Shown piece by piece: positions 1 through 4,729 of a stretch of DNA of 8,662 nt. The notes under the pieces are model-generated. The model saw nothing but the letters and a program-made list of their open reading frames with translations, made no database searches and was not told the DNA's origin. The position numbers and the translations under genes are program-made. Positions within the stretch are counted from its first letter, which is position 1. The number at the start of each line of letters is the position of its first letter. Source of the stretch: an uncultured Spirochaetia bacterium (GTDB lineage: Bacteria; Spirochaetota; UBA4802; JAGODF01); assembly GCA_937967705.1 (NCBI GenBank), contig CALCJG010000367.1:1-8662 (forward strand), in the 5' to 3' direction.

Positions 1-47
1 GAGATATCCACTCGTGACTGGAGTTCAGACGTGTGCTCTTCCGATCT
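1..47. other. Illumina TruSeq adapter/index read-through (not genomic)
   Basis: Bases 14-47 match the TruSeq read-2 adapter as I know it, ending in the familiar GCTCTTCCGATCT at 35-47. Bases 1-5 (GAGAT) are the end of the P7-side sequence. Bases 6-13 (ATCCACTC) occupy the index position; their reverse complement GAGTGGAT is what I recall as TruSeq index 23. Genomic sequence therefore starts at about base 48. Any start codon called in this stretch, such as the GTG at 33, is an artefact. Confidence 0.97.
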
Positions 48-605
48 ATACGCTCGGAATATCCCGCACTGAGGATCTTTGTCAACAGCCTGGCTCTTCG
101 GGACAATTATGAGGAGATCCGGGATATCCTCGAGATCTGGAAGGATCTCGATGTCTGGGGATACATCAACTTTATTGAAACCGATCTTCGTGAATCGGAG
201 GGTTTCAAAAATCGGAAATCCACCATAGGGATTGATGAAGCATCGCGCCGTGAGCTGGCGGAATATTTGATTGATGCGAAAAAGAAGGGCTATCCTTTGC
301 TGAACACGGAGAAATATTTCCGGAGTTTTTTGGCCGGCAAGAGGCAGTACCGGTGCCATTTCCCCAAGATGTTCCTGGAGGTTTATCCGGACGGTTCGGT
401 GATCGATTGCGTGAACATCGATAGGCCCATCGGTAATGTAAAAGATATGTCCCTGAAGGAGATACTGCGGCATCCCAGGATCAAAGGCATGATGGCAGAC
501 GGCGAGAAGTGGTGTAACGAGCACAACAACGCCGACAGGATCGATTCGTCCCTGACCTGGGAACTCCATCCGCCGGCCCTCTACAATCTCTTGAAATTTC
601 TTTGA
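48..605 (+). CDS. Radical SAM/SPASM-type protein, C-terminal part (5' truncated)
   Basis: This is the last 185 residues of a protein whose N-terminus is off the contig. The frame stays open into the adapter, so the true start is not visible. The missing half should contain the CxxxCxxC motif that binds the SAM-coordinating [4Fe-4S] cluster in radical SAM enzymes; nothing visible here proves it was present. What can be seen is an auxiliary-cluster-like C-terminus: an RCHFPKMFLEV stretch (nt about 351-380), a PDGSVIDC turn, an IGNVKDMSLKEIL segment, and then WCNEHNN near nt 514-534. This C-F/P-pDG-C-GN-slkei layout is typical of SPASM/twitch-like extensions that hold extra iron-sulfur clusters. 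The tail (WELHPPALYNLLKFL) resembles that of radical SAM proteins of unknown substrate. No substrate can be assigned. It is followed by a promoter, so it is probably not cotranscribed with the genes to its right. Confidence 0.72.
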   Translation: MRSEYPALRIFVNSLALRDNYEEIRDILEIWKDLDVWGYINFIETDLRESEGFKNRKSTIGIDEASRRELAEYLIDAKKKGYPLLNTEKYFRSFLAGKRQYRCHFPKMFLEVYPDGSVIDCVNIDRPIGNVKDMSLKEILRHPRIKGMMADGEKWCNEHNNADRIDSSLTWELHPPALYNLLKFL

Positions 606-614
606 TGGTTCCAG

Positions 615-643
615 TTGCCCTTGTTCTAAGAGTGATGTATAAT
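615..643 (+). promoter_or_regulatory. Sigma70-like promoter upstream of the small Cys protein
   Basis: A perfect TATAAT lies at 638-643, preceded at a 17-bp spacing by TTGCCC (615-620), which matches four of six positions of the TTGACA consensus. It sits just after the stop of the radical SAM gene. Transcription from about 650 would give a leader of roughly 100 nt before the ATG at 751. Confidence 0.55.
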
Positions 644-750
644 GTATATGAGGTCTGATTATCCGGGGAAGTCTCTCACCCGCCTTCGTTTTGGAAGAGG
701 ATGTTTTTAAAGCTTGTGGAAGGCTTCCTTAATGTAAAGGACGATTGGAT

Positions 751-945
751 ATGAATAGTACGAAAGAATGTGAGTTTTTGACAGCGTGTCCGATATTTGC
801 CCTCTATCACTCCATGGCGCTGGCTGATGCCACGATCCTTCTCTACTGCAAGGGGACTGACAAGGTAAAATGCGCCCGCAGAAAGCTGAAGTTGCAGGAT
901 AAAACCGTACCTGAAAATCTCCTGCCTACGGGGGATTTTTTCTGA
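751..945 (+). CDS. Small four-cysteine protein, 64 aa, function unknown
   Basis: This 64-residue protein has an ATG at 751 with an AAAGGA ribosome binding site (736-741) at a 9-nt spacing. A TTG two codons earlier (745) is too close to that site, so the ATG is preferred. Four cysteines are arranged as C-x5-C near the N-terminus (ECEFLTACPIF) and YCKG-x5-CARRKL in the middle, followed by a VPENLLP segment. I recognise the general pattern (Cys-Pro-Phe-like start, YC-G-CAR, then vP-LlP) from small proteins and sensor-protein tails of anaerobic proteobacteria, but I know of no proven function. A metal- or Fe-S-binding role would be inference. No signal peptide or membrane segment is seen. It has its own promoter upstream and a possible terminator overlapping its stop, so it is probably monocistronic. 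A minus-strand frame across the same bases is judged a shadow. Confidence 0.68.
   Translation: MNSTKECEFLTACPIFALYHSMALADATILLYCKGTDKVKCARRKLKLQDKTVPENLLPTGDFF
914..941 (+). terminator. Possible rho-independent terminator overlapping a stop codon
   Basis: AAAATCTCC (914-922) can pair with GGGGATTTT (931-939), with one U-G wobble and an 8-nt loop. The 3' arm ends in a run of six T (936-941). The TGA of the small Cys protein is at 943-945, so the hairpin lies in the last coding codons. The T run is partly used in the stem, which weakens the call. Confidence 0.4.
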
Positions 946-976
946 AAATTTATTTACCTTAATCCCCATGATGCCC

Positions 977-1022
977 TGTAACCTTCCGGTATTCCTCCCT
1001 GCGAGGATATCCGGCCGTTACA
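977..1022. repeat. Imperfect inverted repeat / hairpin between convergent coding segments
   Basis: TGTAAC (977-982) pairs with GTTACA (1017-1022), CCGG (986-989) with CCGG (1011-1014), and TCCTC (993-997) with GAGGA (1003-1007), with a 5-nt loop at 998-1002. That makes three stem blocks (6, 4 and 5 bp) separated by small internal loops. There is no T run on either side, so it is not a standard rho-independent terminator. It lies between the end of the small Cys gene and the end of the minus-strand segment and could act on transcripts from either direction. Confidence 0.4.
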
Positions 1023-1037
1023 AGACAGGAAACTGCG

Positions 1038-1344
1038 CTACAGGGAAATGTAATAGGTGAAGGTGCAGGCCTTAAAGAGGGTGATCCTTACCTTAACCGG
1101 TCCCGCTACTGTCTCCCTGGTGAGCTTCCTGGAAGTTTTTATAATCCTCTGCTGGGTGTAAGTCTCCCCCTGGCGGTAGCCGTAGCTTATCCAGGTGACG
1201 GGGATCGCTTTGCCTGCCGAATCCGCGAGGATTATTTCCGCGTCCCCCGGCTGGAAGACGTAGAGATTCTGATGATCGAAGATAAACTCAAAATAGGAGC
1301 CGGGCTCAAAGCAGTTTACGCCGGCCAGGGCCTTTTTTTACCAT
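1038..1344 (-). pseudogene. Broken minus-strand gene, about 99 open codons, no clear start
   Basis: Read on the minus strand from 1337 down to a TAG at 1040-1038, there are 99 codons without a stop and with the GC-rich third positions seen in the real genes nearby. The product looks like a beta-rich protein fragment: it includes FEPGSYFEFIF, YVFQPGDAEIILADSAG and PVTWISYGYRQGE. I do not recognise it. No ATG, GTG or TTG start lies in the frame, and an in-frame TAA (1340-1338) sits directly before it. An ATG at 1344-1342 in another frame is followed by seven A residues; losing one A would join it to the open frame (MVKKALAG...). No Shine-Dalgarno sequence is visible. I infer a frameshifted or decaying gene, a sequence error in the A run, or the tail of a gene whose 5' part is lost. 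Confidence 0.4.
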
Positions 1345-1365
1345 CGGCTGGTGATGGTTATATTT

Positions 1366-1394
1366 ATGTAAACTCTTTCCAAAAGTGTTGACAA
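1366..1394 (-). promoter_or_regulatory. Possible divergent promoter for the minus-strand segment
   Basis: On the minus strand TTGTCA (1394-1389) is followed after 17 bp by TTACAT (1371-1366). It overlaps the TTGACA of the plus-strand promoter candidate, so the two would be back to back. It would start transcription shortly before the ATG at 1344. The match is moderate only. Confidence 0.25.
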
Positions 1395-1416
1395 ACAATA
1401 GCAAAAGGGCTAGGTC
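1388..1416 (+). promoter_or_regulatory. Candidate promoter of the six-gene operon
   Basis: A perfect TTGACA -35 element (1388-1393) is followed by a 17-bp spacer and TAGGTC (1411-1416), a poor -10 match. It is the best sigma70-like candidate in the 120 bp before the first ATPase gene, whose ATG is at 1462. The weak -10 would fit a promoter needing an activator, but that is inference. A small hairpin (AGCC 1434-1437 with GGCT 1444-1447) lies just before the ribosome binding site. Confidence 0.35.
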
Positions 1417-1461
1417 TACCACGATTGAAAATAAGCCATGATGGGCTGACAGGACAGGGAC

Positions 1462-2277
1462 ATGATAACAGCGGGTTGCGATGTGGGATCACTGACCGCC
1501 AAGGCGGTCATCATGAAGGATAATGAGATTATTTCCTCCTGTATTGCCGGGGTCAGGGCGACGCCGGTGGAGTCGAGCCGTATGGTGATGGACGAGGCGC
1601 TTCGACTCTGCGGACTGCAGCTTTCAGACCTGCAGTCCGTCTGCAGTACCGGTTACGGCCGGTACGATATCCCCTTCTCCCGGATGAACATGAGCGAGAT
1701 ATCCTGCCACGGACGGGGTGCCGTCTGGGCCGACGGCAGCATCCGCACGATCATCGATATCGGCGGTCAGGACTGCAAGGTCATCCTGGTGGACGAGAAG
1801 GGGATGACCAGAAATTTCGTGATGAATGAAAAATGCGCCGCCGGAACAGGGCGGTCGCTTGAGATACTATCCAGAAACATCGGAGCGGAACTGCAGGAAC
1901 TCGGTCCCCTCTCCCTGAAGGCGCGGAGAAAGCATATCGTCATCACCAATAAGTGCAGCATCTTCATGGAGCTGGAGGTGATGAAGCTTCTTTTCCGTAA
2001 TGTAAAAATTGCTGAGATCGCCTATGGGATCAACGCCTCCGTCGCCAAACGGGTGGCCGCCATGGCCGGGGCCTTTACCCTGGAGGACAACATCTGCATC
2101 ACCGGCGGGGTGTCTAAAAATGTCGGGGTGGTGTCTGTGCTGGAGAAAATTCTAAAGAAGAAATTCAAGCCTCTCCCTGTCGATGCCCAGCTGATGGGCG
2201 CCATCGGGGCCGCCGTCTTCGCGGCCGAAACGGACGGCACTCCTCCGGATTTCGGATTGCGGGGAGGTGAAGGATGA
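1462..2277 (+). CDS. BadF/BadG/BcrA/BcrD-family ATPase (acyl-CoA dehydratase/reductase activase), subunit 1
   Basis: This 271-aa cytoplasmic protein belongs to the ASKHA-fold activases that use ATP to push one electron at very low potential into 2-hydroxyacyl-CoA dehydratase or benzoyl-CoA reductase components. The phosphate-1 loop (CDVGSLTAK, Asp7), the STGYGR segment (62-67), the phosphate-2 motif DIGGQDCK (99-106) and a late GG turn (ITGGVSKN, about 213-220) are all present. Cys125 (in KCAAGTGR) and Cys165 (in NKCSIF) lie 40 residues apart. In the known activases two such cysteines per subunit hold one [4Fe-4S] cluster across the dimer interface. Length matches the usual 260-290 aa. AGGA at 1451-1454 gives a ribosome binding site 7 nt from the ATG. 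The stop overlaps the next gene's start (ATGA), so the two ATPases are translationally coupled and probably form a heterodimer, as in BcrAD or BadFG. Confidence 0.9.
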   Translation: MITAGCDVGSLTAKAVIMKDNEIISSCIAGVRATPVESSRMVMDEALRLCGLQLSDLQSVCSTGYGRYDIPFSRMNMSEISCHGRGAVWADGSIRTIIDIGGQDCKVILVDEKGMTRNFVMNEKCAAGTGRSLEILSRNIGAELQELGPLSLKARRKHIVITNKCSIFMELEVMKLLFRNVKIAEIAYGINASVAKRVAAMAGAFTLEDNICITGGVSKNVGVVSVLEKILKKKFKPLPVDAQLMGAIGAAVFAAETDGTPPDFGLRGGEG

Positions 2278-3068
2278 TATCCCTGGGTTACGACATAGGA
2301 ACGAGATTCGTAAAGGCCTGCCTGGTACGGGATACCGAGATCATCGGAAGCTCCTGCCTGGAGATCGGAAAGAACTTCAAGAATACCCTGAAATCCGTAA
2401 AATCGGAGGCCCTGAATAAGGCCGGCATCCGCGGTTTTCGCATCAACCGCGTCGTGTCCACCGGCTTCGGAGCTAGCCTGGTCCGGGAGCGGCGGCATCA
2501 GCTCGGGATCGCCCCCTGTATCGCCTGTGCGGCTTTCCATCTGGATCCGGAGATCCGGACCATCGTCGATATCGGCGGACTCTTTATCAATGTCATCAGC
2601 CTGGATGACCGGGGTCACGTGCAGGATTTCTATGAAGTGGAAAAATGCGCCGCCGGCAGCGGTAAATTCATTGAAGTCATCGCCACCGCCATAGGGATAC
2701 CCCTGGGGGAGATTTCGGATATAGCCCTGCTCTCCAGTAACCCCTATGCGATGACCTCCGGGTGCGCCGTCTTCGCGGAGAGCGAGGTGATCTCGCAGGT
2801 GAATACGGGGGCGCGCAGGGAGGATGTCCTGGCGGGGCTCATCGGCGCCGTGGTGTCCAAAACCTCATCCATGCTGGTTCGATCCGAGGCGAGGGACAAA
2901 ATCGTCCTGACCGGCGGCGTTACGAGAATTCCCGCCTTCATGAGTTTTCTCGAGAGGGAATTGAAACGGGAGGTTTTTATGCTGGATCTGGATCCTCAGA
3001 TGGCGGCCGCCTACGGAGCCGCCCTTATCCCAGTCCTGAACCCTCACATCGTCAAGGGAAGATCCTAG
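2274..3068 (+). CDS. BadF/BadG/BcrA/BcrD-family ATPase, subunit 2, with altered phosphate-2 motif
   Basis: This 264-aa paralogue of the preceding protein shares its layout almost residue for residue: Asp7 in YDIGTRFVK, STGFG (62-66), Cys125 in KCAAGSGK and Cys164 in SGCAVFAESEV, 39 residues apart. The final LTGGVTRIP (about 212-220) and AAYGAAL close the ATPase fold. The [4Fe-4S] ligands are thus intact. Odd point: where the family has DIGGQD-x-K, this protein reads DIGGLFIN (99-106), so the Gln, Asp and Lys of the phosphate-2 loop are replaced. The subunit may bind nucleotide differently or hydrolyse it poorly, leaving the partner to do the work; that is inference. The start is set by the ATGA overlap and a strong GGGGAGGTG site upstream (2261-2269). 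A 14-nt gap leads to the next gene. Confidence 0.88.
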   Translation: MISLGYDIGTRFVKACLVRDTEIIGSSCLEIGKNFKNTLKSVKSEALNKAGIRGFRINRVVSTGFGASLVRERRHQLGIAPCIACAAFHLDPEIRTIVDIGGLFINVISLDDRGHVQDFYEVEKCAAGSGKFIEVIATAIGIPLGEISDIALLSSNPYAMTSGCAVFAESEVISQVNTGARREDVLAGLIGAVVSKTSSMLVRSEARDKIVLTGGVTRIPAFMSFLERELKREVFMLDLDPQMAAAYGAALIPVLNPHIVKGRS

Positions 3069-3082
3069 GAAGCCTTCATCCC

Positions 3083-3841
3083 ATGGCGGACTCTTCCGAA
3101 CTGCAGAGAAAGGATTACCAGGACCTCATCAGGATTGTCCAGGGGCTGATTCGCGAGCATCCCTTTGCCGCTCACCCTCTGGGTGATGAGGACGCCTGTC
3201 TTCGTGCGGGATATGCCGCAGCGGGCAGGAGGCAGGCATATATTGTGCTGGCGGAGGATACCTCCGTGGAGCTGGGGGCGCCCCGGAAGGATTCCATCAG
3301 CATGGCTCTCTGGACGGAACGGAAAGGGCTCCTGGAGCAGAGGCTGTGGATACTGGGCAGCGACCTTGCCGGGCTGGAGGGGCAATCCGTCTCCTTCCTG
3401 CAGATCGTCATGCTGGAGCTGGCGGAAGGATCGCAGGTGGATGAGTCCGACCTGAACAGGATCAAGAACCTGACCAACAGGATCCCCGGGCTGATGACCC
3501 GGAGCATGGCGGGGAAAACATGGATACGAATAGATAAAAAACTTATGGGAAGGGGTTTTTCCCTTTATGTCATGGGGCAGTGTCTCCACAAGGCTTATAC
3601 GGAGGTCTTCCCGGAAATACGGAGTATGGAGATTATTCTGATGACCGGCCATGAGGTCCTCATCGGGGAGTTTCAGCCGATATTCGATGCAGCGAGAATC
3701 ATTGCCAGCGATAACATGAAGGCCCGCTGGATTTCAGAGGGGGTCGTCACCTGCGACGAGCTGAACTGTGAAACCTGCGAGGACAAAAACGCCTGCGATA
3801 CCCTCAGAGAGGTCATCTTGAAGAAGAAGAGGATGGGGTAA
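3083..3841 (+). CDS. Acetyl-CoA synthase beta-subunit (CdhC/AcsB)-like domain protein with a variant C-terminal Cys cluster
   Basis: This 252-aa protein appears to match the region of the CODH/ACS beta subunit just before its A-cluster. From N to C, VELGAP (62-67) corresponds to the VE-G-P stretch of ACS, GSDLAGLEG (92-100) to its GPDI-EG loop, TWIRIDK (146-152) to the W-(I/V)-R-I-S-K signature, and GFSLYVMGQCLHKAY-EVFPEI (158-179) to the following helix. These ACS features are from memory, not an alignment. Instead of the ACS motif C-x2-C-x8-C with its later C-G-C, the protein ends in C224-x4-C229-x2-C232-x5-C238, then a basic tail. The canonical A-cluster ligands and the whole N-terminal CODH-binding domain are absent. 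It is unlikely to make acetyl-CoA. It may bind an Fe-S or other metal centre and act as scaffold, carrier or partner. The ATG at 3083 is chosen because the frame upstream lies inside the ATPase gene. It is followed closely by a CooC-like gene, which fits a metal-centre role. Confidence 0.65.
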   Translation: MADSSELQRKDYQDLIRIVQGLIREHPFAAHPLGDEDACLRAGYAAAGRRQAYIVLAEDTSVELGAPRKDSISMALWTERKGLLEQRLWILGSDLAGLEGQSVSFLQIVMLELAEGSQVDESDLNRIKNLTNRIPGLMTRSMAGKTWIRIDKKLMGRGFSLYVMGQCLHKAYTEVFPEIRSMEIILMTGHEVLIGEFQPIFDAARIIASDNMKARWISEGVVTCDELNCETCEDKNACDTLREVILKKKRMG

Positions 3842-3850
3842 GGAGCACGC

Positions 3851-4618
3851 ATGGAGGATACGAGGATCATCGCCTACATCGGGAAAGGGGGAACCGGGAA
3901 GACCATCCTCTCCTCCCTGACCGGCAAGATAGCCATCGAGAAGAACATGAGGGTTCTGTTTATCGATGCGGATCCGGCCATGGGTCTTGCGACGGCGCTG
4001 GGGGTCGATGGGTTCAAGACCATAGGCAAGGCGAGGGAGGAAATCATCCGAGGGGCGCAAAGGGCCACCTCTGCGAAGGATGAAGAGCTGAATGAGATCG
4101 TCGATTACGTCCTGCTGGAGTCGCTCTACGAGTCTAGCGAATTCTGCATGTTTGTCATGGGACATACGGACACACTGGGGTGCTACTGTCCCGTCAACCA
4201 CCTGCTCAGGTGGACCATCAAATCGGTGGCGGACAGGTTCGATCTGGTCATCATCGATGCCGAGGCTGGCATCGAGCAGATCAGCCGGCAGGTGATCGAA
4301 ACCGTTCATTATCCCCTCTTCGTAACCGACAACTCTCTCAGGGGTGCCAAAACGACGGTCCTGGCCTATGAAACCATGAACAACAACCCCGCCATGCGGC
4401 CCATGAAAACCGGTGTGGTCTTCAACCGTGTGGAAAAACCCCATGAGGATCTGAGGAAATTTATCGAGGATCGCCGGTTACCCTGTTTCGGCAGCATACC
4501 CGCGGATGAGAACATCAGCCGGTCGGATGCCGACGGGACGTCTGCCCTGAACATCAGATCCGACAGCCCCTCCCTAGTGGCTTTGAGGGGTATTCTGGAA
4601 GTACAGGGTCTTTTGTGA
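3851..4618 (+). CDS. CooC/AcsF-like MinD-family ATPase (metal-centre maturation)
   Basis: This 255-aa cytoplasmic P-loop ATPase belongs to the SIMIBI/MinD class. It has the deviant Walker A GKGGTGKT (11-18) with the signature Lys12, a switch-type FIDADPAMGLATALG (38-51), and Walker B/switch II DLVIIDAEAGIEQISR (131-146), close to the EAG-E-SR form of CooC proteins. GCYCPVN (110-116) carries the Cys111-x-Cys113 pair. In CooC the equivalent CxC pair at the dimer interface binds metal and is needed for nickel insertion into CO dehydrogenase; AcsF is the related ATPase for acetyl-CoA synthase. The start has an AAGGAG site (3840-3845) overlapping the previous stop, so the ACS-like gene and this one are probably translated together. 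No CODH or full ACS gene is in the window. The client is therefore more likely the neighbouring ACS-like protein or the downstream reductase (inference). The metal is not determined by sequence. Confidence 0.85.
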   Translation: MEDTRIIAYIGKGGTGKTILSSLTGKIAIEKNMRVLFIDADPAMGLATALGVDGFKTIGKAREEIIRGAQRATSAKDEELNEIVDYVLLESLYESSEFCMFVMGHTDTLGCYCPVNHLLRWTIKSVADRFDLVIIDAEAGIEQISRQVIETVHYPLFVTDNSLRGAKTTVLAYETMNNNPAMRPMKTGVVFNRVEKPHEDLRKFIEDRRLPCFGSIPADENISRSDADGTSALNIRSDSPSLVALRGILEVQGLL

Positions 4619-4653
4619 GGACGGTAATGTGCGTCGATCAGGAGATGATGACG

Positions 4654-4702
4654 CGGTGATCGCTCACCGACGCTGACATTCCAGGGCCGGCATGATGGCC
4701 GG
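4654..4702 (+). promoter_or_regulatory. Two tandem stem-loops in the spacer before the reductase genes
   Basis: CGGTGA (4654-4659) pairs perfectly with TCACCG (4664-4669) around a 4-nt loop. CCGGC (4687-4691) pairs with GCCGG (4698-4702) around a 6-nt loop. Neither is followed by a T run. They occupy the only sizeable gap (111 nt) inside the operon, which otherwise has gaps of 14 nt or less. They could serve mRNA processing or differential stability of the downstream half; this is inference. A good AGGAG site (4717-4721) follows. Confidence 0.35.
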
Positions 4703-4729
4703 AGAGCATAATAAACAGGAGAGGGTCTC

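Noticed and set aside
676..969. 97-codon minus-strand frame over the small Cys protein
   Set aside because: The plus-strand frame has a promoter, a spaced ribosome binding site and a recognisable cysteine pattern; the minus frame has none of these.
2022..2618. 198-codon open frame on the minus strand
   Set aside because: It runs across the overlap of two clear ATPase genes and shows no motif.
1829..2663. Identical short stretches in the two ATPase genes around the KCAAG and DIGG codons
   Set aside because: They reflect conserved motifs in paralogous genes, not a repeat element or a recent duplication; the remaining sequence differs strongly.
2762..3082. N-terminal extension of the ACS-like protein into the ATPase gene
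   Set aside because: The extra residues are a frame-shifted read of the ATPase gene (Arg/Gly-rich); the ATG at 3083 fits the operon spacing.
3734..4444. 236-codon open frame on the minus strand
   Set aside because: It is antisense to the CooC-like ATPase, which has intact Walker and CxC motifs.
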